This document shows, in pieces, positions 39,570-47,839 of a DNA stretch of 64,000 bases. How positions within the stretch are numbered: the stretch's first letter is position 1; each line of letters starts with the position of its first letter. This DNA comes from Nocardia pseudobrasiliensis NBRC 108224. GTDB lineage: Bacteria > Actinomycetota > Actinomycetes > Mycobacteriales > Mycobacteriaceae. The position numbers and the translations under genes were made by a program. The notes beneath the pieces are model-generated. The model made no database searches. It was given only the letters and a program-made list of their open reading frames with translations, and was not told the DNA's origin. Location: contig NZ_BDBS01000016.1 in assembly GCF_001613105.1 (NCBI RefSeq), positions 30,060 to 94,059 of the forward strand, in the 5' to 3' direction.

Positions 39570-40801
39570 ACGGACACGCTTTCGGACGGGGTGAAGCGGC
39601 GGGCAGTGGTGACGTCGATCTGGCCGGTGACGGCCGCGGTGATCAGAGCCTGACGGCGTTCGGAGAGCAGCTTAAGTTGCTTTTGACGCAGATCTCGCTG
39701 GCTGTCAACCGCAGCCAAGTCGGCCTGTGCCGATTTGGCCAGCGCAGCCTGCTCCTCAATCGAGATTACCGGCACGGGCAAATCCCGGAGATCCGGTAGC
39801 GACAATTGCGTCTTGGTTCCACCGTATTGGTTGCCCATCAGCCTGCTCTGAACGGATGGTGACGCCAACAGATAGGCAAGCCATTCACTGTCGATTCGGC
39901 TCTTGTCCGGCCTGATCAAGCCGACGTGCTGGCTTACGTAGCCTCCGGTCGTCACCTGGTTCGACAGAGCGACCCAGCCGGCGTTGGCTCCAGTGATACC
40001 CACCAGCACGTCTGTTGGGCCGATTCGTGAGCGGTTCGCCTCTTGTGCCGCTGACTGAGGAAGGTCGACAAACGCTAAATCGTCGAGTTTCGGTTCGACT
40101 CGTTCTGAGTACAGGTTGGCACTACGAAAGAATACGGCTCCCTTTTCAGATACGTAGCCTCCCCATCCGCGCGAACCGCTCGTTATCAGTTCGCACATGT
40201 AGCCGAGCCGGAGACGAGCAGCGTCAGCCGAGTCCACAGACACCCGATCAAGCAGCCGCAAACGTTTATGCGCCAGTAACTCGTCCTGCTTCGCCATAAT
40301 TGAAATCAGTGCGCTGATGTGCGAGGTTTCGGCGTCGAGGAAGTCGGCGATGCGGCGCTGCTCGTCGAGCGGAGGCAACAGTACGTCTACGTCGCCAAGG
40401 TCGCCGGGGTTGATAGCCGGATAGCTCACACCAACCGAACGCGCGACCACCTCGCTGACGAACGGGTCTGACCGGCAAACGTATGAGAGAAACCGGTCAT
40501 CTGCCAACTCTTTAGCCTCAAGTACCGCGAATCCTGTCGAAAAAATAAGCGGCTCGTCAGTATGGGGAATTTTGGCGATGGCACGTAAATAGGTGCGTAC
40601 CGTCGAAACGATAGTTCCGCCGTTCGGGGCGTACCGACGCGCACGTGAAGGGGCGGATTCAAAGCGGACAGGTTCTCTTGGAATAGTGATGTCACCCAGC
40701 TCATTTACCGCCGATACGTCAACATACCTGAATTCGTAACCAGGGTCGGTCGACTCCGGTAGCGCAAATCGGTTGATGTGCGCAACGTCCTTCAGTCTCA
40801 C
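39566..40801 (-). CDS. hsdS: Type I restriction system specificity subunit HsdS
   Basis: Determines the bipartite DNA target. 411 residues with two target-recognition domains (about 15-175 and 210-365). Conserved coiled-coil connectors follow each (LLPPLDEQRRIADFLDAETSHISALISIM and ISIEEQAALAKSAQADLAAVDSQRDLRQKQLKLLSERRQALITAAVTGQIDV). The GTG overlaps the hsdM stop (GTGA), deciding the start against a longer frame. Codon use and GC in the first recognition domain are lower than in hsdM/hsdR, as usual for swapped recognition domains. Confidence 0.93.
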   Translation of the reverse strand: MRLKDVAHINRFALPESTDPGYEFRYVDVSAVNELGDITIPREPVRFESAPSRARRYAPNGGTIVSTVRTYLRAIAKIPHTDEPLIFSTGFAVLEAKELADDRFLSYVCRSDPFVSEVVARSVGVSYPAINPGDLGDVDVLLPPLDEQRRIADFLDAETSHISALISIMAKQDELLAHKRLRLLDRVSVDSADAARLRLGYMCELITSGSRGWGGYVSEKGAVFFRSANLYSERVEPKLDDLAFVDLPQSAAQEANRSRIGPTDVLVGITGANAGWVALSNQVTTGGYVSQHVGLIRPDKSRIDSEWLAYLLASPSVQSRLMGNQYGGTKTQLSLPDLRDLPVPVISIEEQAALAKSAQADLAAVDSQRDLRQKQLKLLSERRQALITAAVTGQIDVTTARRFTPSESVSV

Positions 40802-42792
40802 CGCGTCACCTCCCCCAGCAGCTTCTGAATCTGCTCCTCCAGCTCCCGCAGTTCCGCGTCGATCTCCGCCAGCGGCCGCGGCGGGGTGTAGACGTAGAAG
40901 TGCCGCGTGAACGGGATCTCGTACCCGACCTTGTCCTTGTCGCGGTCGATCCACGCATCCGGAACATGCGGCGTCACTTCGCGGGCGAAGTACTCGTCAA
41001 TGTCCTCGTCCAGCGGGATGTTCTCGTAGTCGCGCAGGTCGGGGTCCGGCAGGACCGAGCCGTCCTTCGCCGTCTGCACCTCGCCGTCGGGGTCGGAGAT
41101 CGACACCGCGGCCCACAAACCCTTCTGCAACGCAGCGGTACTCGGCCAGGTCGCGTCAGCAGCCTTGACGGCGGCTTTCATGGCGTTGGCTGCTTCGTTC
41201 TTCGTCCACCACACCGAGCCGGTCAGCCCACGCAGGGCAGCGACCAGGTCGTCGCGGTCGGCCCACTTCGCCAGCGGCTTCGCGTCTTCGAGTGCGGCGA
41301 GGGTGTCTTCGGTGATTTCGAAGCGCTGCTTCAGCGGGCGCTCGACGGTGATATGGGTGTACCCGAAGTCGCGGGTACCGAAGATCTTCACCTTGGTGTG
41401 GTCCGGGTGCTCCGAGTCGGCGGCAATGTCGACGGCGGTGACGTACATCTTCGTTATGTGGTCAATTTGGGCGTCGCTGATTTGTTTGCGCTTGTCGCCC
41501 AACGACTTGCGCATCTTCTCCCACTGGTCGCGGGCGTCGAGCAGGATCACCTTGTTGCGCAAGCGCTTCGACTTGCGGTTGGACAGCACCCAGAAGTAGG
41601 TGGAGATGCCGGTGTTGTAGAACAACTGGTCCGGTAGCGCGACGATGCCCTCCAGGAGATCGTTGTCCAGGATCCACTGGCGGATACAGGATTCACCGGA
41701 TCCGGCGGCGCCGGTGAACAGCGGGGAGCCGTTGAAGACGATCGCGAGGCGGGAGCCCTTGCCTTCGACCGGTTCCATCTTGTCGATCATGTTCTGCAGG
41801 AACAGGAACGAGCCGTCGTTGATGCGGGGGGTGCCCGCGCCAAAGCGGCCTGCGAAGCCGAGTTCGGCTTCGGCTTCGACGAAGTCCTTGACCTTCTTCC
41901 ATTCCACGCCGAACGGCGGGTTGGACAGCATGTAGTCGAACTTCCGGTCCTTGAAGCCGTCTTCGCTGAACGAGTTGCCGAACACGACCTCGCCGGGCTG
42001 GCTGCGGATCAGCATTTCCGACTGGCAGGTGGCCCACGCGTCGGGGTTGATCTCCTGGCCGTACAGGTATACCTCGGCCTTGGGATTGATCGCCTTGATG
42101 TGTTCCTCGGCGGCGGTGAGCATGCCGCCGGTGCCGCAGGCAGGGTCGAGGATATTGATGACTTGGCCCTCACCGGCGACGGTGTCCGCGTCGGGGGCGA
42201 TGAGCAAGTTCACCATCAGCTTGATGACTTCACGCGGAGTGAAGTGCTCACCGGCGGTCTCGTTGGAGGCTTCCGCGAACAGCCGGATCAGATGCTCGAA
42301 GACGTAGCCCATGTCATGGCTGTCGAGCTTGTCGAGGTCCTTCATCGCCGCGAACCGGCCGATCACCTGATACAGCAGTTTCGCGCTCGCCAGCTTAGTG
42401 ATCTGGTTGTCGAAGTCGAACCGCTCGAGGAGCTTGCGCACGTTCGGGGAGAAGCCCTTGATGTAGTCGCGCAGGTTTTTCGCCACGCTCGTCGAATCGG
42501 ACGCGATGGTGCCGAAGTCCTGCTGAGAGACGTTGAAGAACGGCAGCTTCGCCGTTCGCTCCAGCACCTTCTCCTTGTTCTGGACGCCGCTCGCCTCCAG
42601 TTTCACGTCACGTTCACGGACGGCCTCACGGGTGGAGGCCATTACCGCGTCGAGCCGGCGCAGCACCGTGAACGGCAGGATCACCTGTCCATACTCGTGG
42701 CGCTTGTAGTCGCCGCGCAGCAGGTCGGCGACGGACCAGATGTCGTTCGCCATCTTCTGGTGTGTGGGTCCTGAGGTCATGCCTCGTGTCAC
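40798..42792 (-). CDS. hsdM: Type I restriction system methyltransferase subunit HsdM
   Basis: N6-adenine methyltransferase of the type I complex. 664 residues: N-terminal HsdM_N domain (WSVADLLRGDYKRHEYGQVILPFTVLRRLDAVM), motif I ILDPACGTGGMLTAAEEHI, motif IV MLSNPPFGVEW, and the C-terminal helix for HsdS binding. Intact catalytic motifs contrast with the upstream paralogue. The GTG at 42792 overlaps the preceding stop (GTGA); an ATG four codons in is an alternative. Confidence 0.94.
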   Translation of the reverse strand: MTRGMTSGPTHQKMANDIWSVADLLRGDYKRHEYGQVILPFTVLRRLDAVMASTREAVRERDVKLEASGVQNKEKVLERTAKLPFFNVSQQDFGTIASDSTSVAKNLRDYIKGFSPNVRKLLERFDFDNQITKLASAKLLYQVIGRFAAMKDLDKLDSHDMGYVFEHLIRLFAEASNETAGEHFTPREVIKLMVNLLIAPDADTVAGEGQVINILDPACGTGGMLTAAEEHIKAINPKAEVYLYGQEINPDAWATCQSEMLIRSQPGEVVFGNSFSEDGFKDRKFDYMLSNPPFGVEWKKVKDFVEAEAELGFAGRFGAGTPRINDGSFLFLQNMIDKMEPVEGKGSRLAIVFNGSPLFTGAAGSGESCIRQWILDNDLLEGIVALPDQLFYNTGISTYFWVLSNRKSKRLRNKVILLDARDQWEKMRKSLGDKRKQISDAQIDHITKMYVTAVDIAADSEHPDHTKVKIFGTRDFGYTHITVERPLKQRFEITEDTLAALEDAKPLAKWADRDDLVAALRGLTGSVWWTKNEAANAMKAAVKAADATWPSTAALQKGLWAAVSISDPDGEVQTAKDGSVLPDPDLRDYENIPLDEDIDEYFAREVTPHVPDAWIDRDKDKVGYEIPFTRHFYVYTPPRPLAEIDAELRELEEQIQKLLGEVTR

Positions 42793-44384
42793 CTTCGGTT
42801 CGAGTTGATGTTGTCAGTTTTGTTGATAGGTAACGATTTTGGAGCCAAAGCGCCGATAGTCAGGGCATGGAGGGTCTGGTCGATCACGTTCGCGCTCACC
42901 GCAGCGAGCGCGGAGAGCGCGTCACGCAGCTCCAATAGCTGCCGAAACGCCGCGCCGTAGCGGCGCTGCTCCACCGGCGGCAGTCGAGGAAGGCGGCAGC
43001 GCCGCAGATCGTCGCGGCTGAGGACGCCGATTGTATTGGATGTGGGCAGCGTATTGGCATCGGCCCGAAGGAAGATCGCGACGAAATACGGGTCCATCCG
43101 AGCCAGGTCGACCTCGATGACCTGGGACACGCCTGCCTCGTCCGATGAGGAACCGGTGGCGACGATCGGAGCTCGACCGAGGGTCCGGATGAGCACGTCA
43201 CCGGCGCGCGGGGTGGTTTCCCGCGTGCGGATGGTGAGCGCGCCGACTCGTTCCAGTTCGGCGATGGTCACCGTGGAGTGCCGGGGTGGAGAGTCGGGAT
43301 CGGCGAATCGGGGAAGGCCCTGCCCAACCTGCGCGTAGAGGGCCTGTAGACGCCGGGTCACGCTGGCGATGTCCTCGGCGTCGGCCTCAACTCTGGCCAC
43401 AACATGACGCGACGGAAGCAGATTCGTGTCGCCGTCGAGCAACTCCACACGCGCGACCGACCGGGAAATTTCCGGCGAGGCGTCAGTGAAGAGCTGCTGC
43501 CACGCCGCGTACTGGTACGGCAAATCGCGCGGGTCGACGACCCAGGACAGGTTGACCATGCGTACAGGGGCGTAATCGGGCGTGCCGTAGGGGCGGCGAA
43601 GCACCCAGAGACAGATCTCGGTGTCCGGCGAAGGTCCCATGCCCTTCGGCAGCGCGATCACGTCACGCAGTACACCGGAGCGGACCAGGGCGGCGCGAAT
43701 TTGCTGACCCGAGGCATGGAAGCAGGTCCGGGCGGAGACGACGACAACGGCGACGCCACGCGGACGCAGGTAGGCATAGCACTGCTGCACCCAGGCCAGC
43801 TCGCTATCGCGACCGGTGGGCTCGCCGAACTCCCAGCTTGTCCCAGCGTCCAACCGCTCAGATGCCCGTTTCGGCGGGTCAAGCGGCGGGACGCAGACCG
43901 CACCGGCGGCGACGCCGAGAGGGCTCCGACCGACCGCCTGGATCCGGTCGCCGAACCTGTCGGCGACAGCCTCCAAAAAGGCGCCTGAACCATGCGCCGG
44001 GTCGATGACGACGGGTACGTCGAGATCTCCGGTGTTCACGAGTTTTTCCGCGGCTGTCGCGCGAGGCAGCAGTGACGCGATGACCCTGGCCAAGAGTTGT
44101 TCCGGGGACAGTCGCGTTTCGTCGATGGTCTCAGGTTCCGGGGCATCGAGGAGGTGGGTGCCGGTATCGGTGCGACCGGCCGTCGCAAGTTGCTCGGCCT
44201 TCCCGGTTGCGGCCAGCCAAGCCTCGACTTCGGCGCGGGAGAACGTCGGGCTGGCTGAGGTTCCGCCATTTGGCTGCGGGAAGTCCGGGTAGCGCTTGCG
44301 CCAGTTCGAAACCGCGGCGCGGCCGACGCCAGCCAGCCGCGCGATGGCGGCCGCTGTCAATGCGTCGGGTTCGTCGAAGCTCAT
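42789..44384 (-). CDS. HTH / degenerate N6-methyltransferase / HsdS-like specificity fusion
   Basis: A 531-residue protein heading the restriction operon. Residues ~8-58 are an AlpA/MerR-like HTH (LTAAAIARLAGVGRAAVSNWRKRYPDFPQPNGG). Residues ~90-290 follow the N6-methyltransferase core, with motif I as VVIDPAHGSGAFLEAV but the NPP(F/Y) catalytic motif replaced by VPPL (165-168), so methylation is doubtful. The C-terminal ~365-500 looks like one HsdS-type recognition domain (PRAGDVLIRTLG ... CRLPRLPPVEQRRYGAAFRQLLELRDAL). The ATG at 44384 lies ten bases from a long palindrome, implying that the protein may regulate its own operon. Confidence 0.75.
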   Translation of the reverse strand: MSFDEPDALTAAAIARLAGVGRAAVSNWRKRYPDFPQPNGGTSASPTFSRAEVEAWLAATGKAEQLATAGRTDTGTHLLDAPEPETIDETRLSPEQLLARVIASLLPRATAAEKLVNTGDLDVPVVIDPAHGSGAFLEAVADRFGDRIQAVGRSPLGVAAGAVCVPPLDPPKRASERLDAGTSWEFGEPTGRDSELAWVQQCYAYLRPRGVAVVVVSARTCFHASGQQIRAALVRSGVLRDVIALPKGMGPSPDTEICLWVLRRPYGTPDYAPVRMVNLSWVVDPRDLPYQYAAWQQLFTDASPEISRSVARVELLDGDTNLLPSRHVVARVEADAEDIASVTRRLQALYAQVGQGLPRFADPDSPPRHSTVTIAELERVGALTIRTRETTPRAGDVLIRTLGRAPIVATGSSSDEAGVSQVIEVDLARMDPYFVAIFLRADANTLPTSNTIGVLSRDDLRRCRLPRLPPVEQRRYGAAFRQLLELRDALSALAAVSANVIDQTLHALTIGALAPKSLPINKTDNINSNRR

Positions 44385-44393
44385 TTCCACGAC

Positions 44394-44417
44394 CGTACAC
44401 ATCGAGAGATGTGTACG
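44394..44417. promoter_or_regulatory. Palindromic operator of the restriction operon
   Basis: Perfect 10-bp arms CGTACACATC and GATGTGTACG with a 4-base centre lie 10-33 bases upstream of the first gene of the operon, where they would cover the promoter/ribosome-site region. The adjacent AT-rich stretch 44425-44470 probably holds the promoter. Candidate binding site for the HTH of the fusion protein. Confidence 0.65.
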
Positions 44418-44426
44418 CAAATTCAC

Positions 44427-44836
44427 AGCCCTAGATGCTAAATAATTGTTGACATATGCTATCTACGTTCACGCCTATGCTGCTGTTGCTGCATCAGGCG
44501 GTCCGCCAGCGCCGCCGCCTCAATTCCTCCTCTCCGGGACGCCGGATATGAGCAAGCGCCCCCCTTCGCATCACAGGCCAGCATCGCGGACACTGCCGGC
44601 ATGGCTGCCACCCCGAGCTGACCGCGCATCACGGCCGCGACCTCCGGAAACCGCTGCCTTCGCTCCCAGCCACGCGATGCACGACCGGCAAGATCCGCAA
44701 TTGGTCCAAGCTGGCCGTCCCGCGGACCAGCGGCGGGAGCAGTGGTTTAACGAGTGCGTCGCGTGTTCCGGATGGCATCTGACCAGCTGGTCGCTCGCCG
44801 ACTTCGCGACCTGCACGAGCGTCGCGGCGGCATCGA
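44427..44836. other. Island segment without intact gene
   Basis: About 400 bases between the operon promoter and the recombinase remnant. A TTGACA at 44449 could be a plus-strand -35. Open frames exist on both strands but none has a convincing product; the last ~100 bases may be decayed upstream parts of the recombinase (RLRDLHERR in one frame). Confidence 0.4.
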
Positions 44837-45478
44837 ATGCCGCCGCGCTCGCGATCGAGAAGCCTGTTGTCCCAACGCCAGCAGAACTCGATCCTGCGGC
44901 GAGGCCAAGACGGTGACCCCGACGACCCCTTCGTGCAGGGAATGCGTGGCACCTACAACGACCTCGACGCCGAGAAGACCGCCGCGTTGTCGGTCATCGC
45001 CACGCTCGACGCCGACGACGACACCGAACCGCATCGCCCCGGCGCCGCCGACACCGCACTACTCGACGCCCTGCCCTACCTGGCGCTCAACCTCCCCGCC
45101 GCGCCGGAACCGTTGCTACGCAAACTATTCGAGATCGCCCAGCTCGCCATCCGGTTGCACGACGACCGCGACCAGGTGACCAACACCATCACACTGCCCG
45201 CCGACCACATTCCCGACATCGCCTACGAAGCCGAAAAGATCACCATTGTGAACACCACAACCGACAGCCGCCCACACGGCAGAAACAGGTTGTGTAGATG
45301 TCGTACATGCCCCCGGGGCGGCTCGAACCAGCAAAGGCGTGCAACGGCGTGTATTGCAGCTTTCTGCTGGGGTCGCGCTGTGAGCTGTCGGCGACACACC
45401 CGCCGGGCAGGGCGCAGGGGTGATCCGTGTCCTGCGATGAAGCTGGGCCGCGCAGCTACGAACGATGGCGATAGCTGA
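44837..45478 (+). pseudogene. Serine recombinase remnant (C-terminal part)
   Basis: The stretch SQRQQNSILRRGQDGDPDDPFVQGMRGTYNDLDAEKTAALSVIATLDADD ... TALLDALPYLALNLPAAPEPLLRKLFEIAQLAIRLHDDRDQVTNTITLPADHIPDIAYEAEKI (about 44865-45245) matches, from memory, the C-terminal region of large serine recombinases in actinobacteria. The catalytic N-terminal domain and the zinc ribbon are missing upstream, and the tail after ~45260 is non-homologous. It is thus a truncated, non-functional integrase relic beside the right attachment site. Confidence 0.6.
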
Positions 45479-45588
45479 CCCTATGTCGTCGTGAATGTTT
45501 CTGGCACTGAGTGGCCGGTGTCGGAGAAGCTGTCGTTGTCGTCCACGGTCGCTGATCGGCGATGAAATCGCTGGTCAGCGCCTGGGAT

Positions 45589-45713
45589 TTGGCATCAAAT
45601 TTGGCATCACGACAGTATGGGAACCATCAGCCGCGGCGGGACCAGGAGGACATCTGGGACGATAGAAATTCTGTTGAACTGCGCTAACAGGGTGCTATGG
45701 CATGTGATGCCAA
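45589..45713. repeat. Repeated TTGGCATCA motifs near attR
   Basis: TTGGCATCA at 45589-45597 and 45601-45609, and inverted at 45705-45713. A fourth copy lies next to attL at 33950-33958. The rest of 45479-45734 contains no gene. They may be integrase arm sites. Confidence 0.45.
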
Positions 45714-45734
45714 CGGTGGGACGGTGTTCGGTTA

Positions 45735-45780
45735 GCTCATAACCCAGAGGTCGCAGGTTCAAATCCTGTCCCCGCTACTA
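45735..45780 (+). repeat. attR: partial tRNA-fMet duplicate
   Basis: 46 bp identical to 33835-33880 but without the 5' half of the tRNA, so it is not a functional tRNA. Marks the right end of the island. Confidence 0.92.
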
Positions 45781-45782
45781 CA

Positions 45783-45819
45783 GAGGGCGGTCCTGACCGG
45801 TAGGTTCAGGACCGCCCTC
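45783..45819 (+). terminator. Hairpin following attR
   Basis: Perfect 14-bp arms GAGGGCGGTCCTGA and TCAGGACCGCCCTC with a 9-base loop. Placed as the hairpin behind the intact tRNA and related to it by compensatory changes. Probably the original terminator of the tRNA before insertion. Confidence 0.7.
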
Positions 45820-45997
45820 GCTCTTTGTCGAGGTGTCGTCCTCCGAATCGCCGACAGGTTGTGAAACCGACTCACATCCCGGTCGAATACTTCTCGTTGG
45901 CCAACTCGCCTTTCAGCTGGAAATAATGATTACGGTTCCGACATCGGGTCGGACAGCCGAATTTCGGCTACCGCAAGATTTCTGCTGGAGGTTCGTC

Positions 45998-46840
45998 ATG
46001 GGACACGGGGTAGATTACAACGCCATTTCGGTCAAGACGCCCGACGAGATCGCCATGTTGCGTGTGGCGGGAGGGATTTCGGCGCGGGTGCTGGAAGAGT
46101 TGACACCACATATCGAACCGGGCGTGACCTCGATACAGATCAACGATATTGCGCACGACCTGATCGTCAACAAGTATGGTGCCGAAATCGACCGGGAGGA
46201 TCTGTCCGGTTACGACTCCAGCGAGTATGCGGCCGTATCCATCGCACACAATGAGGTGGCATTCAGCGGAGAGCCGAGCGAGATTCCGTTGCGGAAGGGA
46301 GATTTGTTCGGAGTCGATGTCAGTTTGAAGAAGGACGGCTGGTGCGGCGATACGCAGCGGATGTGGATCGTCGGCGATGAGACCTCCGCCCAGGCTCGAT
46401 TGCTCAACGCAGTGGGATATCAGGCGATGTGCCTGGGGATCAGTCTCGTTCGTCCCGGCGCGGAGCTGCAGACCATCGCGAAACAGGTTCAGGCGTATGT
46501 CGAATCCTATGGCTTCTCGATGCTGCGGGTAGCGAGCGCGACCGGACACTCGATCGGTCGGATTCACGCGGACGGCTGGCTGATTCCGTACTACGACGAC
46601 CCGCGCAATGCCGGGCGCGTCCTGGAGAAGGGCATGGTCATCACCGTGGAACCGTTCATCTGCGCGGGAAACGGAGAAGGCGTTCGGCTGCAGAACTCCA
46701 CACGGTCCGCGGTGTCGGCGGATGGCTCGCTGACGACCTACTGGGAGCACGTGGTCGCGGTCACCGACACCGGCTGCGAGGTGCTCGATCTGCGCGAGGG
46801 CGAGGATGTCACCTTCTACGATCACCGGCCCCGCGCCTGA
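45998..46840 (+). CDS. Methionine-aminopeptidase-like M24 protein with altered active site
   Basis: A 280-residue pita-bread-fold protein close to type I methionine aminopeptidase. Metal ligands are present: GVDVSLKKDGWCGDTQRMWIVG (Asp107, Asp118), GHSIGR (His), ITVEPF (Glu) and WEHVVAVTDTGCEVL (Glu). But the conserved His in NEVxxHGxP, which contacts substrate (His79 in E. coli), is Ser90 here (NEVAFSGEP). So it may have changed specificity or a non-proteolytic role. ATG 45998 follows CTGGAGG. It sits right outside the island, beside a frameshifted regulator. Confidence 0.8.
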   Translation: MGHGVDYNAISVKTPDEIAMLRVAGGISARVLEELTPHIEPGVTSIQINDIAHDLIVNKYGAEIDREDLSGYDSSEYAAVSIAHNEVAFSGEPSEIPLRKGDLFGVDVSLKKDGWCGDTQRMWIVGDETSAQARLLNAVGYQAMCLGISLVRPGAELQTIAKQVQAYVESYGFSMLRVASATGHSIGRIHADGWLIPYYDDPRNAGRVLEKGMVITVEPFICAGNGEGVRLQNSTRSAVSADGSLTTYWEHVVAVTDTGCEVLDLREGEDVTFYDHRPRA

Positions 46841-46853
46841 AGAACCATCCGGA

Positions 46854-47733
46854 TCACCCGCGAAGCCGCGTGCACAGCCAATCGACGAACGACGTGATGC
46901 CGGACACCCGCGGGTGATCCTCTTGCCAGCTGACGAAATAGCCGAGATGCGCAGGAATTTCGACGTCACCGATCTGCATCAGCCGACCTGTCTCCAGATA
47001 CGGTCGCGATCATCTTCCGGATCATGGCGACACCCTGGCCGGCCAGGGCCGCGCTGAGCAGGCCACCGGCATCAGTGAAGGTCACATTCGCCGACGGCTC
47101 GGCGTGGACGATGCCGACGGCCTCGAAGAATTCGCGCCACGACCTGGTTCCGAACCGCAGTAGCGGCGCCTCCGGCAATGTCTCGATAGTCAGAGACGGA
47201 CAGCGCGACAGGAGTTCAGGACTGCACACGGCGATAACTGTGTCGCCGGGCAGGCGCACCGATCGGAATCCACGCAACTCGGTTGGGCGATGCCAGATGC
47301 CTATATCGACCGACGCCGGGTCCGGCAGCGAAATATCCGTATGCCGATGCAGAGAGATACGAACTCCCGGTCGCGAATCGGTGAATTCGGCCAGATGCCG
47401 GATCAGCCAGGAATCGGCGAAATCCGTCATCACGCTCAACGAGAGCGGCAGCTCCGTGCTGTCGTGCGCGGTGCTCGCCAGCTCCAGTGCCATGTCGATA
47501 TCGCGCAGACTGCGGCGCACGCTGGCAGCCAGCTGCCGACAGACTGCGGTCGGACGCATGTGATTGCCCGAGCGGATGAACAGCGGCGTGCCGACCATCG
47601 CTTCCAACTGACGGACCTGATGACTCACAGCACTGTGAGTGATGAAGAGTTCCTGAGCCGCCATCGAGTAGCTGCACAACCGCTCTGCGGCTTCCAACGC
47701 TCGCAGGGTGGCCAGGCTCGCCGGAAATCTCAT
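46854..47733 (-). pseudogene. Frameshifted LysR (GcvA-like) regulator
   Basis: The N-terminal 240 codons are a normal LysR protein: HTH ALEAAERLCSYSMAAQELFITHSAVSHQVRQLEAMVGTPLFIRSG, effector domain to SAALAGQGVAMIRKMIA. The frame then runs to a stop after TVSGDRSADADR (near 46966). The expected C-terminus YLETGRLMQIGDVEIPAHLGYFVSW ... SFVDWLCTRLRG is encoded right there in the +1 frame, ending at 46854. One indel near 47005-47015 separates the two. Either a recent inactivating mutation or a sequencing error. Confidence 0.75.
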
Positions 47734-47839
47734 CCGGAAATACTATGCCCCGGCCGAATCCGGAATGCGGTCTCCGTGGCCTGCGACCGAGGCGAGCGCC
47801 GTCGTGAACCGATCCCCGCCAGTTGAGAAGAGACGACAG

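Larger units (their letters stand above)
33835..45780. mobile_element. Genomic island integrated in tRNA-fMet
   Basis: An 11.9-kb block bounded by 46-bp direct repeats of the tRNA 3' half. It holds a single minus-strand operon (HTH/methyltransferase-like fusion, hsdM, hsdS, hsdR, kinase, decayed ORF) and a recombinase remnant near the right end. No complete integrase, excisionase or transfer gene is seen, so it is probably fixed. The left flank 33920-34374 contains no gene that I can support. Confidence 0.9.

Noticed and set aside
44446..44916. 156-codon plus-strand open frame near the recombinase relic
   Set aside because: Composition unlike a protein and it overlaps the relic in another frame; no domain seen.
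45735..45780. Second tRNA-Met
   Set aside because: Only the 3' half is present; no 5' acceptor strand or D-arm precedes it. It is the attachment-site duplicate.
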